Shown in pieces: positions 1 through 13,780 of a stretch of DNA of 64,000 nucleotides. Within the stretch, counting starts at the first letter, position 1. Each line of letters opens with the position of its first letter. This stretch comes from Parietaria judaica (Eukaryota; Streptophyta; Magnoliopsida; Rosales; Urticaceae), in contig OX940865.1 in the NCBI GenBank assembly GCA_954871525.1, forward strand, positions 22,366,420 through 22,430,419, in the 5' to 3' direction. Position numbers and translations under genes: made by a program. The notes beneath the pieces were generated by a model, which saw only the letters and a list, made by a program, of their open reading frames with translations, did no database searches and was not told where the DNA came from.

Positions 1-2440
1 TTTGTTTACTCAAAAAGTTAATAATTTAGCACAATTTTGATTTTAAAAATATCATTAAATTATTATTTATTAAATTAATTTTAATAATATAATTTTGTTA
101 AAATTTTTAACATAATTAACTTGAAGTAATTGCTGTAATGAATCTTTTTCACTATAGTCACTCTATATAGCTCCTATTCTATTTTCTTGAAACTTGAGAG
201 TAAGGGGTGAGAATGTGTAGTACTTCTGCCGCTATATATAATTAGAAGGGTCGTTTTGTTGGATCGATATTAAACTTTTTAATATAAATAATGAACGTAA
301 CGAGTTACGGCGGAATTTCAAAATTTCTTTTTAATATGAAAACATATTTTCGACATATTAAAATAACCATAACGTTAAAAACGATTATCATGCATGCAAA
401 ATAAATTTATTACATAAACAACGATTGGATAAAATTCCGGAAAATCATATAACAGTTATAGGATTAAGAAGACTTACAAATTCGGAATTTATTCACGGTT
501 TTCGTCGTCGATCTTCGCGAGTCGTCCCTCCATCTTCAATCAAACAACCACGATGGATTCGATGTTATGGCTTTCGGATATTTTTGAAATGAAGAGTGTG
601 GGCTCTTTATGAACAAAGAGATAAGAATGAAGAACTTTTTCCTCAATCTTTCTCTTAAAATTTGCGCATATATTTAGATAGCAAAACCCAAAAAGAACTT
701 ATTCTCTCTGACTTTTGGTAAACAACGCACAGTCTATATATAGGAGTAGGTTAGGGTTTTATTTTAAAACTAAAATCCCTATTTTCTCTCCTCCTATCTT
801 TTAAATCTGATTCATCTTTCTAGCTTTAAATATATATATATATATATATATCAATATATATATCTCAATGCTACAAATCGTTGGATTCGGTAAAGACCAA
901 GTCCATTGACCAAATCTCTCCTTTATTATGCGCATATTGATTTGGCAAAAATATCTAAAGATTAATTTTCCCTTTTTTTATTTATTTATTAAATTCGCAT
1001 AAATGTGTAATTATCAATATAATTATACAACTTATGATATTTAATAAAGGTGATTAAAATAAAATAACTATTTATTTATTTTATCACGAGAAAATAACTA
1101 CCATGAGAAAATAACTACCATAGTATAAATCGCAATTTATACATAAGAGAAAATTATCAAACCAATTTTGTACTTAAAAATATTTCAATTCAATAATTGA
1201 ACTTAAAGTGAGATTTCAATAAATCAACTTTACATATTTTTAATACTTATTATGTTCATCAAAATCTCGTCCGAAAGTCTAACATTGAGACCTCATGGAC
1301 CCACATGAACGAAGCTTTAGAATAAAATCCGGACACAAAAGTTCACAAACTTTTCCCGAACTTTTAATTCTTAATATTGGTCGATTCCACTAAAGGACCA
1401 ATACTGACAATCTTTAAGTTCATATGCGTTCTTATTTCTGTTTGATGTGATACAATTATTCTTCACACGGTCCACGGTGTATTTACGATATTACCCTTTG
1501 TGTGTATCATTAACTAAGAGGAATGTAAAATTACCGTTTTACCCCTTAGTCATTATTTCATCAACTCCTTTGTTGTTTGTGAATGAGAAAAACATAAAGT
1601 GAGATGTCACAACATGTCACATGTTTAATCCAAAGAATATATTATTCAATGAGTACCAGGCCCGGTTTGTTCATTCACACTTCAAAGAACACAGCATGAT
1701 GTGATACTAATGTCGTAGCATTCTTATAACACAAATTTCATATCTATGAATTACACAATTCAACGAGATAGTATTATGACACCAACCGTCGGGTCTTTGA
1801 TCCATCATTTGGATCTTGCCCATTGACTAGTCAAGTGTCACAAAGTGTCACAAGAAATTATGTACCCACTTCAGGAGTTAGGTAATTACGAAAATACCCC
1901 TCGTTTGTGATTTTGAAGCTTCGAGTAATGAAACGGTTTTACCTCGAACTTCAAAGTGTCACAAGTCTAGTTCAGTGTCTTCATTAAGACATCAAGAATA
2001 AACTCCAGAGTCACAACTCTCAACATCACAAGATCCGATATCAATAGTTTATTCGAACAATCATTAATCGGATACGATTGCCCCATCGATCCTAAGATTG
2101 CGAACTGTTTATTTTAAACTTATCAAGAAGAGGTATATTGTTAAGTCTGTACTTAACTCTTCTTTCGTTGATGATAGTTTCAGGGCGTAGACATATATGC
2201 ATAAACACAAACTTAAATAAATAAGAATGAATATTTAATCTTTATTTAATTCTCAGCAAAAGAACATAATCGTATTATTACATCGAGTACTTTATTAATA
2301 AACTTAATTATTTGCTAAAAAGTCCTTCATGTCTCCTTTGTGGGCATAAATCCCTACACGTTTTACAATTGTAGAGAATTGAGGGGTGAATATGCAATAA
2401 AAAGAAAGATTTAGGTTGGAAGAAGGAAGGAGAAACCCAA
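1..2440. other. Intergenic AT-rich DNA upstream of NOL10
   Basis: No convincing gene is visible. The stretch is AT-rich, with a short (TA)n run near 832-851. Parts of it (about 1,300-2,240) read like old, degenerate repeat sequence, with recurring TGTCACAAG-type words, but no terminal repeats or target duplications could be defined. The promoter of the NOL10 gene should lie in its right-hand end. Confidence 0.5.
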
Positions 2441-2496
2441 GTGAGTCTCGAAGCCGACTTACAGTCTCTCTCTTTTCTCTGCCATTGCCTACCTTG

Positions 2497-2540
2497 CATT
2501 CATATACACATATACATACATATATATATATATATTTATA
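2497..2540. repeat. CA/TA microsatellite in the presumed NOL10 5' leader
   Basis: A run of CATATACA/TATA units lies 30-70 bases before the NOL10 start codon. It may include or mimic a TATA box, so the true transcription start is not clear from sequence. Confidence 0.6.
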
Positions 2541-2569
2541 GCTGGAAAACCTTGACGAAGCTCGCAACA

Positions 2570-5500
2570 ATGGCGTCGAGCATACTGAAAGGGCGAGCCG
2601 ACGAGCACCTGAGGCACACATCCGTCAATGGCGTCGACATCTACACCATAACCTCCCAGCAACGCGCCACGCCGTCGTGGCTTCCCGATAAGAAGCAGCA
2701 ATCTACTCGCAGATCCAAACACAGTGCGTGCCTTTGAGCTTTTCTCTTAATTGATTGCTATATATTCATGGTTTCAAGCCTTTGGTCGAATTTCAGTTAT
2801 TAAGAAGGTTGTTTAGGTCGCTTAAACCCTAGAAACAATGGTTTATCAGTGAGAAAGAAAACATAGTTTAGCTGCGGCTTAAGTGTCGAATGTTCTAATC
2901 TTTGGAGTGGCATAGAATTCATTTTTTTTCCGACAACCAAAGTTCTCGATGAAATTCCGTCCACTTACTCTCGGAAGTGACACGCGGTCGAGACTTAATT
3001 GGCACATCAAAGTTTATGTCAATCAATTGAAAAATTGGGCCGGAACATTGAGTACTTATGCCACCATCAGTAAAAATATGATATTTTCATATTTTGCTTA
3101 TCTTCGACTTCTGAAGATTCCTCTTTCCTTTTTTTTTTTTGAATTTTGAACAAATTTTGCATGAAAATTAAGTTTCTTGCGATTCTGGAATCGGGTTTCA
3201 GCTTCTACGTTAGATTTGTCTGTGTACTTTACATGATTTTTTTGTTGATATCGACGGGAATCTTGATTTCTTTTCTTCCATTAGAGGAAACCGAAAAGGT
3301 GGTGTTGCTCCAAGACTTGTGGTTCGATACATCGACGGGCAAGATCAAACCAACTCCTGATGGAGAGTATCTAATTGCATCAGGTGCTTTAATCTTATAC
3401 TCACATCGGTTTTATGTATTTTAATATTTAGTGATGTAACGAGTAACGTGTCAAAGGAAATAGGCTTGTATAGCGAATGTGGCTTAATTATTGAAAGTGA
3501 AATGCAGGCATTTACCCGCCACAGATCAAGGTTTACGAGCTAAGTCAGCTTTCGATGAAGTTTGAGAGGCACTTGGACTCGGAGATTATTGATTTCCAGG
3601 TACTAGTTTACGAGAACCGTACATAAAAAGCAGTCTTACATGGATATTATGTGCTGCATTTTGTTTAGTCTTCGTATTACTAATACTCAAATACGAGAAA
3701 AATTACCGGTAAATATCATCTTTCCTTTAAAAGTTTGACAGAGAGGGGGTGATTTGATTAAAAGTTAAAGAGGAATGTGATAAATTTTGTGGTACTATTG
3801 ATATTTAGTTATTTACTCCAAAGTTTAACAGAAACCGTTAAAGTATTTAGCTGAGGGCATTGTGATATATCTTAGAAGTTTAGAGGCGAAGTGATACAAA
3901 CGATAAGTTAAGATGTTTGATATTGGTCACTATATTGTATAATTGTCAGTATTTTCTTGACTCTTCTTTTTTGCCGATTTTTACTTTCTAGATTCTGAAT
4001 GATGATTACTCAAAGCTGGCGTTTTTATGTACTGATCGGTCTATTAGTTTTCACGCAAAATATGGAAAACATTACACGCTGAGAATTCCAAGGTAAATCC
4101 TTGATAAAAAAACTAACCGCTTATTGCTCTATTTTTTAGTTTTTCGTTTATCTGGAGATTCATTCTTTTTTCTTATCACCTACTTGTTCGTTCTCTTACA
4201 GAATGGGAAGGGATTTGGAATATGATAACTGGTCTTGCGACTTACTCTGCGCTGCCTCATCACCGGAATTATACAGAATTAACTTGGAGCAGGTTCGTTT
4301 ATATCATAATTAGAATAAAACTAATACTGTTAGAGTTGAGAGTTTTTTTTTCTTCTTCTTTTCTTTTCAAATTTATAACAAAAATGTTATTCTCGTAATT
4401 TCTTAATCATCTGGGTTTTGGATCGATCCTGTGATTTTTTTTTTTTTTTTTGGTTTTACTGTTTGATAAATATTTTATATACGAATGTACTTATGATTTG
4501 CTGTGCATCACTAATGTATTATATTTACAGGGGCGGTTTCTTTCTCCTCTTACCACTCAGTCTTCTGCGCTAAACGTAGTTTCTCGAAGGTTGTAGATAT
4601 AAAATTTACATTTTTCATCGTATTTCGGCTGTTAGCTTCTGTTTAATGTACATAATCTACTTCAACTTATACATATATTTTTTAATAAAAAAACAGCAAA
4701 ATACATGGGCTTATAGCTTGTGGAGGCGACGATGGTGTTGTGGAATGCTTTGACCCGAGGACAAAATCTTCAGTTGGTAGACTTAACGTTGCTGCATCAC
4801 TTGGTGATTATGATACGGTAAAGTTTGCAGTTTTTTATGAAAAAAATTGTGTTCTTGTTATATTGTGATGTTTTTTCCTGAATATTTTACCACTGATCTT
4901 TAGGAGGTCACTGCAATCGAGTTTGATGGGGATATCGATAATCGGATGGCTGTTGGAACTAGCACTGGAAAGGTATTCTTTTTCTTATCGTCTAAATGTT
5001 CTTGTTTGAGTTACAACTATTATTTTTGGAGAATATCTTATCGGTTTTATTGGATTACGTCTAAAACTAACATAATCAACTACTCTGGCATTCCCAGGAT
5101 ATTAAATCCCTGTGGGGTTAAGTAAAAAGGGGTTGAGTAAGCATAATAGGGGTAAAAATGAAAATTTTAAAATTTTGAGGGTAAAAAAGAAAAGAAAAGA
5201 AAATTATGTCCCTGTTACTATTATATAATTAATATATAGCTAAATTGCAATAGCTAATTAAATACTATTACTATTTAGAATATACCGCTTGCCGTATAAA
5301 TCTGCAATTACAGAAATGATAAATGTGAAAATGATAGAAATTTCACTGCAGTTTCAAGAAGTAGTATTAGAAATTTGACAGATGTGAAGTCGAAAATTTT
5401 ATGGAGCTATACATGCCAGAATTTACTTCTAAGATTTTAGGAAAGGAGAGTGTAGTTTGAAGAGATTATGTCGAGAAAATGCTTAAGTACTGTCTAGCGG

Positions 5501-8500
5501 GTAGTTGAACAGCCGTTTGAGTGCAGACTTTTAAATACGAGCCAAAGTGTCCGAAGAACTGTAAATATGAGAATTACATGGTCTGAAACTTTGTTATCTT
5601 TACTAAATGTAATATAAATTTACGATCAGAAAAAAAAAAAACACTAATAATAACAATATAGTAGTGGATATTTTGTTTATCTTCTAAATGCTGACTATTT
5701 TCAGATCAGAAATTAACTGGCTATTAATTTCTCCGTGTTTGGTGTATGATTGTTTCTTTCTTCCTCGAGTCTTGTTTTTAAATGTATAAATATTTTCTTA
5801 ACTACTTCTATTTGGAAGGTTTCCATCAACTTTATACTGGGTACCGTGATTTATTCACGATTTTAAATGGCAGGTTCTAATATTTGACTTGCGTTCATCC
5901 AGCCCAGTTCGAGTTAAAGACCACATGTAAGTCTATATCCTCATTTCTGTCAATGTTTGAACCGTCTTATGTTATGCTAATGAGTTCTGCTTGTTTTGCA
6001 GGTATGAGAACCCGATATTAGATATCAAGTGGCATCGACACTCTGAAGAGCCAAAGCTGATTACTACAGACAATCGTGTCGTTAGAATATGGGATCCGGA
6101 GACGGTAATAATTACAATGGTTCATGTTATGCTATATTTCTCATGGTATTAAAAAAGAAAGAATATCCTCTTTCAAAATACACAGTTACACAGAACTAGA
6201 AATGGGTTCTTGACTTTTATACCCTTCCGATTTTCCATAATCTTAGATGTATTCACCTCTATTTGCAGGGAGAAGGAATGACGAGTATTGAGCCGACAGG
6301 TGGCAAAATAAACGATATATGTGTATTCCCGAACACTGGGTTGATAATGCTGGCTTTGGACAGCCGTCAGATTCCGTCATATTTTATCCCCGATCTCGGA
6401 GCCGCTCCCAAGTGGAGCCCTAGGCTGCAACTCTGGGTAATGGTCTTTGAGTTTTGGCGTTCTTGTGAGCATATTATTATCTTAGTCATGTGTTATCCGT
6501 GCAATTTATTGTAGAACGATCAATACTGGAGGATTCTCACTTAGTCTGTTGTTTCTATTTAGTCCTTCACTCTGTAATCACACCCCCGAGTTAATATTTT
6601 TATCACTATAAAGCCCTCCACTATGTATTTTTATCCCCATCTCGTCCCCTGTGGTACCATATTAAAATTGCAATTCCTGTTAAAAATAACTGAATCTTAA
6701 CAGAATGGTGGCATAAGAACAAAATATAAATTCAGGGGTGCAGTATAGTCAATTTACTAAACGAGGGGTCCAATAGAAACAAAAATACGAAGTCAGGGGT
6801 TCCAATCGTCAACTTTTTTGTTTTCCCTATATGACCTGTGATTTTTTTAGTCTCATTTGACTTTTATTTCTCTTATTGTGTATTAAGGTCTTAATTTTCT
6901 GTTAATGCTCTTTTATTTTCATTCTTACAGGACGAGTTAGAGTTGGAGGGGAATAAAGAAGCGGTTATATACGATGATATAAAGTTTTTGACGAAAGAAG
7001 ACGTAGAGAGATTGAATTTGACGAGTCTGATCGGCACCGACCTTCTTAGAGCCTCCATGCATGGTTACTTTGTCAATTATAAACTGTATAGAAAGGTCAG
7101 AGCTTGTTTTTTTTTTTTTAATTTTATTTTTTATGATAACTTCTTCATGTTGCTTTGTGGTAGGGGTGAAACATGGATTAGGAATTTTGACAATATTTCC
7201 TCTCTTTTCCGTTTTTTCCCCCAGAATTACAAAAAATTCTCTTGATCCCCGGTACTTTTTTTTATACAACCTTTTTCACCGGGTACGGGTAGTAACCGGT
7301 ATTTGCTGATTTTAAAATAAGAACGGGGATCGATAAAATACCTGCGGTTTGCTAGTTTAAACCAGGATCCGATTTTGATAAAAAAATAAATTTGTGGCAT
7401 ATAAAGTAATTTTATTTAAAAGAAAACCAGAACAGGGAATTTACCGTTTTCGATCATAAACCGGTATCAATCTATTACCAATTAACCTTTTTTTTTAGGA
7501 AAAATTCAGAACCGGTGAAAAAATTCCACTCCTACTTTTAACTGTTCGCTTCATGCTTGTCTAGATCATTATATCTTGTCAACTAAGGCTCGAGGTCTTT
7601 ACCCGCAAATGCGAGTTCTTCATTGTTGACATGATTTGTTATTTGAGAGGTAAAGATGTTTGTAACATACTTTCTTTGAATTTGTGTATCTACTTTTGCA
7701 GGCTAAGGACTTAGCAAATCCCTTCGTATATGAAGAATACTTGGAACAGAAAAAGCAAGAACAACTTGATAAAGAACACGCCAATCGGATTACAGTAAGC
7801 TCATTTCAATTTGTGCATTTTTTATTTTATTACCAGCGTAATTAGTAATTTAATTTTACAACATGTTTCTATTCCTTAATTCATTTAATTAATTGGTTTT
7901 GGAATTTTAGAATCCAAAACAAAATACAGTTTTTTTTTATACCAAAAACGGTTTCAGTTTTCTATCTGAAAGCCATTTAAACAGAGAACTTAACGATATT
8001 GCGCTTTGTAACGATAGGTCTGCCAGATAAAAAATCCAAATAGAAAATAGACACAGATAAACCAAACCAAACAGCCTTTTTCAATTCTTGATTTTTTCTG
8101 ATTTATGTGGCAATTTGTTTTTCTTGATTGATTTTTAGATTAAAAGGAAATTGCCCAAAGTCAACCGGAATCTAGCGAAAAAAATTATCGAAAACGATCC
8201 AGCAGAGAACGAGAAGAAAGATACCGATGATAAAGAAACAAGGAAGAGCAAGAAGAAGAGGGCTCTTGGTGCTGACATTTTCAGTGATGATCGTTTCTCG
8301 AAGATGTTCGAGGATAAGGTAATGCGATCTGTTCGAATGGAAATCGTCGATTTATGTATTCTTATAATTGTATTACGTACAATTAATATCCTAGATTACT
8401 TTAGTTATAAGTTAGTACTTTTATGATAAATGTTTTACAGTATTTTTCATTTTCTAAGATAGAGAAATTATTTACACAATTTTCGAGACTAATTTACTAA

Positions 8501-8917
8501 TATTATTGTACAATATGCTCGAGCTCGAATTCGAATTCGAATTCGTCATTGTTTATTTTCTAGGAGTAACTGGAAATTTGGCTCAATATACCATGCATTT
8601 TCGTTTCTATTTTTTTTAAATTATATATTTTTGATAATCATGAACTTAACTTCTTCAATTATTATTTCAGGACTTTGAAATCGACGAGGAATCGAGAGAG
8701 TATTTGGCCCTACACCCAGTAGCTTCTTCAAAGACGCCGGCGTCTTTGGTCAAAGAGCACTTCGAACCCGTCTCTGACGACGAAGACCAAGATTCAAGCG
8801 ACGAATCTGCTTCGGAAGACGAGAGTAAACCAAACAAGAAAGCAAGAGTCGTAAGGTTAGTTATTATATTTTTTCCTTTACCAATAATATATATAGTAAT
8901 TATATTTTTTCCTTTAC

Positions 8918-8963
<46 letters not shown>

Positions 8964-9799
8964 CCCCTACCTTCGTGATGCTATATAAACGTTACGTTGC
9001 ATGCCACATGGCCACTTAACGGATCATTCCCGTTACAATGCAACAATTTGGCAATAGTTTTTGCCTCCATGTTTTAGAATAGGATTAAAATTGCAAAAAT
9101 TCAATGAATTTATAGATTTTCACTGCTAATATACATTTTTAAAAAAATTACGGAAATATATTGCATTATTACAATTTGCTATTAAAATAAACAGACTATA
9201 TTTTCTCTAGTATAGTTACCTTAGCATAGTGTGAAACATACAAGTAGAAGTATTCAATTAATCTCTGTTTTTTGTTATTTAAATTTTAATGAACTACTGT
9301 TTTGTTTCTATTTCTTTGCTCGGGAGAAAATGTATTTTTTTAATTTATTTTTCTTAATATTTTTTAAGATCCTAGCATAGTCTAAAAATTATAATCTGCG
9401 GCGTTCCTCAGATTGCACGAAATCAAGGACGAACGGCACGCCGATGCGTTTTCAAACCGTGTCTCTCTCGCAAAGGATGAGAATCTTGCACTCGGTGAGA
9501 GACAGAAACATCTCGGCGATGGTCACCGAGCCTCGTCCGGCCATTTTAACAACGTCAAGTTTGGGCCCGGCGGGTCTAGAGAGATATCATTCAAGTCGAG
9601 GAGCTCGGCCAAGTACAATGAAGACGAGGCAGATAATAATGGACAGAAGCGTGAGAAGAGGAGAGGCATCCAATCATTAGGTCTCAAACCAGATCGGAAC
9701 ACGTTCGGGGGTGGCCGAGGCAGAGGCGGCGGCCGAGGGAGAGGCGGTGGCGGCCGCCGTGGAAGAGGCGGGCGGGGCGGCAGAAGAGGCGGCCGATGA
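2570..9799 (+). CDS. NOL10: Nucleolar protein 10 (NOL10/Enp2, Arabidopsis EDA7 type), 16 exons
   Basis: WD40-repeat nucleolar protein of the small-subunit processome; the family acts in early 18S rRNA/40S assembly. Exons in phase: 2570-2723, 3285-3383, 3508-3599, 3992-4092, 4202-4292, 4531-4589, 4697-4817, 4904-4972, 5874-5926, 6002-6104, 6269-6436, 6931-7095, 7702-7794, 8139-8318, 8671-8855, 9412-9799. They give 706 residues, close to the size of yeast and plant relatives. The start is the first ATG that opens the conserved N-terminus ([14 protein letters not shown]). Recognisable blocks include [53 protein letters not shown] and [20 protein letters not shown] (WD40 region, about residues 50-350). 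A NUC153 motif ([20 protein letters not shown]) spans the exon 14/15 junction near residues 504-525, followed by an acidic stretch and an RGG-rich tail (677-706). All introns are GT/AG. The gene precedes the bHLH cluster, as in Arabidopsis chromosome 3. Single exon borders could be off by a few bases. Confidence 0.95.
4973..5873. other. Long intron 8 of NOL10
   Basis: At 901 bases this is much longer than the gene's typical 100-400-base introns. The middle (about 5,080-5,700) is low-complexity, AT-rich sequence with purine-rich runs, probably an old insertion. No terminal repeats were found. Confidence 0.4.
7161..7535. mobile_element. Old hAT-type MITE in NOL10 intron 12
   Basis: The left end TAGGGGTGAAACATGG and right end TTCCACTCCTA form an imperfect inverted repeat. 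The inside is rich in ACCGGT-like words. It resembles the better preserved element at 18,168-18,959, which shares the TAGGGGTGAAA terminus. The flanking 8-mers (CTTTGTGG and CTTTTAAC) match only in part, so the insertion is old or the right border is slightly off. It lies wholly inside an intron, so it need not disturb the protein. Confidence 0.5.
8525..8546. repeat. Palindromic GAATTC/TTCGAA hexamer run in NOL10 intron 14
   Basis: GAATTCGAATTCGAATTCG: three perfect copies of a self-complementary hexamer, next to CTCGAGCTCG. A short tandem repeat with cruciform potential. Confidence 0.8.
8861..8960. repeat. Tandem duplication and (TA)n run in NOL10 intron 15
   Basis: A unit of about 37 bases beginning TTATTATATTTTTTCC occurs twice in direct tandem (8861-8896 and 8898-8935). 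The second copy runs into a (TA)n microsatellite ending at 8960. Confidence 0.85.
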
Positions 9800-10489
9800 G
9801 TTCTTTTGCGAGGATTATCATAATTTTATTATATATTTTTATTGGCATTTAGAAAATGAGGTTGTAAAATGTCAGAAATTTTGGTGTAGCGTAGTATTTT
9901 TTTATCTACTTTATTATATTCATCGTAAGAAGGGTTTGTTTCATAATGCATTTGTATTGTTTTGAACTTTTGATATTCATAATGTTCTTCATCTTCTTAT
10001 TTATTTTATCGAATATTTCAGAATGTTGATGAAACAAATAAAAAGTCCATTATAACCTAAGTGTTATTCTAAAGTACAACTATTTCACATATTATTATAA
10101 ATCTTCTAGTTTCAAAATTTCACTTTTCCATCCAGCTTTATTAAAAGAAATATTCATTCGATTTCGAAAACAAAAAGGAAGTTTTGAGACCGAATTCGAA
10201 TTCGCAGCTGGATATATATGTATAGTTCGGAATTTTAAAGCCAAAATTTTACATCGGTTTTTCAGGAGCTACCATCACGGCCAGTTGAAAGATCGTGACT
10301 CTTGAAAGAAAAACCTTAAGCTAGTTTAAGCCTAAATCTTTATCATTAACTTGGAATATAAGCATCTCTTACAAAGTCTATGAAGTTAGGTCTTGTGTTC
10401 TAATAATTGATTTGTTGCGTTGACAATGTAGCACATACGCATACATACACTCGGATTCGTAGTATTATTCCTTGTTTGATTTCTATTTG
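9800..10489. other. 3' flank of NOL10
   Basis: No gene seen. It holds the NOL10 3' UTR and AT-rich spacer, with AATAAA-like sites near 10,036. Confidence 0.5.
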
Positions 10490-12140
10490 AGATGACATTA
10501 CTTTTATTTATTTTCAATCATTGGCTGAAATATGATTACTCTTGATTATTGTATGTTTTATATAAATTTGTGGAAAATATCTATGACATAAGTAGATACA
10601 TTGAGGTTAATGTGTTTTAATTCAAAATAGGTGTTTTTTTTATTTTTATAAATATTTATTTTATAATATTATGGAGTATCAAAATTTGCTATTTTATAAT
10701 TATGATGAGCTCATTAGTTTGGTAATTCTAGATTATAATGGGATCTAGGAATCAAGCGAAGGAATGTTCTCTTTGATGTTTGCTTCTAGAGAACAAAAAA
10801 GAAATAAAAAACTATAAACCAACATATTTTAATGAGAAAATCTCGATAATATATACTCACTGAATTTATCATTTTATATGAGTTTTGTTACTGATTTTAT
10901 TTTTAAGTATAAACTTTGTCTTTTAAACTTATATTTTTTTATCACTTTATATTTTTTAATCCTACTATAGTATAGCATGACGTTATATATTACATTATAT
11001 CAAAAGTCCCCACAATATTATTTATAAAACAATATCGGTGGTCTTTTTAATTTTTTTTTTTGGTTTTCTGCATTTCTTCATCCACAAAGCTTGAAATTGA
11101 TTATAAGTACGATTTCATCCCTAGCAATGGCATTATACGAGCTTTGCAAATAAATGTGTTGTTTGAAAATGTTATAATTATCATTATCACTTTTATAAAT
11201 TAATAATAAACTTCCCTTCTACAATTCATAATTATCATTATCTTTTTATTAATTATCTATTTTGTTTCTTATTACCATTTGTAGAAAGGGAAATCGGGAA
11301 TCAGAGATAAGTTATTGATTTATGTCATATTTGGTTTAGATGCGACTAATTGAGATTTTAGAATAGTTTGTAGTTTTGATAATATATATCTTTGAAATTG
11401 TTTTCTTTCTATATCTATAGTGCATGTTTTATATTATTTTCATTAGATTGTAGATGGGGTGTTGTCAAAATTTAGGATGTTTGATTAGAAGTATGTGACA
11501 ATATATGGATCAACTTTTGGACTTATAATTAATTAATTGAAATATTTTCTATGTTTAATCTTAATTGAATATTAACACTTATAATAATACGGTAGGATAT
11601 TATCATTTATATAAGTTTAGATATTATTTATTTTACAAAATACCGTCGGTTTACTTAATAATGAGTTATCAATGTACATGTATAATCTAATCGGTACAAT
11701 AATTTATTAATTAAAAACCTCATAAAAATTCTATTTGTATACTCATAATGCATCAGAATACCCATAAATTTAGACTATCGGGCCCGTTTGCCGTTTTTGA
11801 TTTCTGAACTCTAAAATATTGATATTATCATCATCTTTTTATTAGTTATTCATTTTATTTCTCAGTACTATTGTATAAAAATGGGGAATCAAAGATAATT
11901 CATTATTTTATATTATATTTAATTTTAGATTTGACTGATCAAGAATATTATAGCATACTTTCTTATTTTGATAATAAATATCTTTGAAATTTTATTTCTA
12001 TGTCTCTAATAGCGTATGTTTTATTTTATTTTCAAGGATTAATTATAGATGTGCTGTTGTCAAAATTTAGGATCTTTAGAATTAGATGTATGCGACAAGA
12101 TTAATTAAGGGGTTTATTTAAACTCTAATAATAAAGAAAG

Positions 12141-12303
12141 TAAGTGAGTTAAGCACGAGACTTCACAAGCTTAAAAATGGATAATTTAATAGGACACTCG
12201 CTCTAACCTAACTTGGCACGTGAATTATAATATAAAATCCACGTGGCTCATTTGGATAACATTAACATGCTTTGAGAAATGTCTCGTCATCATAAATTAA
12301 TCT
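12141..12303 (+). promoter_or_regulatory. Putative upstream control module F1 with two G-boxes
   Basis: Holds CACGTG at 12,217-12,222 and the palindrome CCACGTGG around 12,240-12,245. It matches two other stretches, F1b (12,927-13,070) and F2 (22,331-22,510): CACRAGCTTA...ACACTCGCT, then the CACGTG element, then a TCTCGTCATCATAA-like end. bHLH factors bind G-boxes, and subgroup IVc bHLH proteins are known activators of Ib bHLH genes, so an iron-responsive role is a reasonable inference. It lies 3.6 kb upstream of bHLH gene 1. Confidence 0.45.
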
Positions 12304-12926
12304 TGTCAAATTTATAATTTTTTGCTTGTCTTTTTGCTTTGATAATTTTCTTTTCAAATTGTATTGGTGCTTATAAAAATGTTGGTAAAAAATAAAATAA
12401 AAAAATAGAGAGTACGCATATATAAAATGAGTAAATTATTTTATCTCACTGTTTCAATAAAAAAGCCCACAAAATATTTAACAAGATCATTTTCGAGTCA
12501 TGTAATTAAAAGAAAAAAAAAATCTAACTAAAAAAAAATAGATTTGGGTCACAAACTTATAACTACTTTTATATAACAATTACCATTTGATCAATTGCTT
12601 TTACATGACTTATACACTACATATATCTCCTTAAAAAAAACAAGACACAATTTGTCCTGCCCGAATATACGATAAAATATCAGTTTTAGTTCATGTCTCG
12701 GTTTCTTTTCTTGTTCTTGAATTAAAAAAAATGATTTTTCTTAAACCGGAACTGAGACGAGAACATAAAATTAGCGTTATGAATTTTTCGAGACCGTAAA
12801 AAATATTATAATGTCGATTTTTGTATTTTGTATTTATCTCGGTTTCACTGTTATGCTAAATGCTAAACTACATCAGTAAATACATTGCAATAAATTTGAA
12901 AAAGAAAAAGATGCATTAAAGAAATG

Positions 12927-13070
12927 GCATGTGTCAAACACAAGATTGAAGACCATTTCACGAGCTTAGAAGTGGAAATTTAAATATTCCACACTCCTCT
13001 AATCTTTAATGTCTATTATATATATTGTCTACGTGGCATTATTTCTTTATATACAATTAAATACGTAACA
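12927..13070 (+). promoter_or_regulatory. Putative upstream control module F1b (decayed second copy)
   Basis: Matches F1 and F2 (CACGAGCTTAGAAGTGG...CCACACTCCTCTAATC), but the G-box has become TACGTGGC. It lies about 2.9 kb upstream of bHLH gene 1. Confidence 0.35.
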
Positions 13071-13374
13071 TCGTTCGTTAGGTCATCAAGCTATTGCTAT
13101 TTTTTGTTCTTACTTATTCCCCTTTATTCACTACAAAGTTTATTAGTTTTCTTTTTCTTCTATAGTAATGATGTATGTAAGACGTACACACGCATAAATT
13201 TACGTATTACGCGTATATGTATAATGTATGTATTATTTTGAGTAATACGCAAAGAGTCCATTATACATTGTAAAAAAATAAATAGTCAATTAATAGAATA
13301 ATTGTAGACCTCTACACGTGTGACCTAATTAGTAACGCGTAGAGAAATATTTAAATATAGAGAATTTACTATTG

Positions 13375-13780
13375 TATATCCTCAATTAATATAAGTGCTT
13401 TTTTTTGGCAAAAATATACCTTCTATTTAAAAAAAAAAACTACCATCTAAGTGTAATTTAGTTAATTTTTATAACCACCCATATTATGTTAATTTTCAAA
13501 AACCCGCCAGAGTCATAATTTTAATTTAATGTATCCTCTAGTTTATTTTTGATAAATCCTTTACTTTTATTTTCAAAAAAGAATTTTTTATTAATGGTCA
13601 GTGCTAGCAATTTTAATTTTTTAAAAAAGGACTTAGGAAGTTGAAAAAATAAAGGGTAAGTGTTCAAATTTGTCTTAGAGGGCATATTTTTGGCAATTTT
13701 TATAATTAGAGGGTAGTTTATTGAAAAAAAAAAAGAGAACAAAATAGAAGGGTTTTGTAAAAAGAAAATACCCTTTTAAG
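13375..13780. mobile_element. Possible TIR element (imperfect)
   Basis: The left side (CTTCTATTT, poly-A, CTACCATCTAAG) and right side (mirror-image CTTAGAGGG..., TAGAGGGTAG..., poly-A, AGAAGGG) form a long imperfect inverted repeat. No clear target duplication. Low-complexity runs weaken the call. Confidence 0.3.

Larger units (their letters stand above)
10490..13345. repeat. Segmental duplication, copy 1 (upstream block of bHLH gene 1)
   Basis: A diverged but collinear match to 21,480-25,690. Shared landmarks, in order: GGGATCTAGGAATCAAG (10,740 / 21,665), AAGGAATGTTCT, the G-box CACGTGAATTATAATAT (12,217 / 22,406), ACGT.CACACGC.TAAATT (about 13,180 / 23,310) and ACACGTGTGA...ACGCGTAGAGAAA (13,313 / 25,618). 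Inside copy 1 a further direct duplication is visible (about 11,330-11,490 against 11,915-12,100; shared core GTTGTCAAAATTTAGGAT). Both copies precede a + strand bHLH gene, so the block was duplicated together with its gene. Confidence 0.75.
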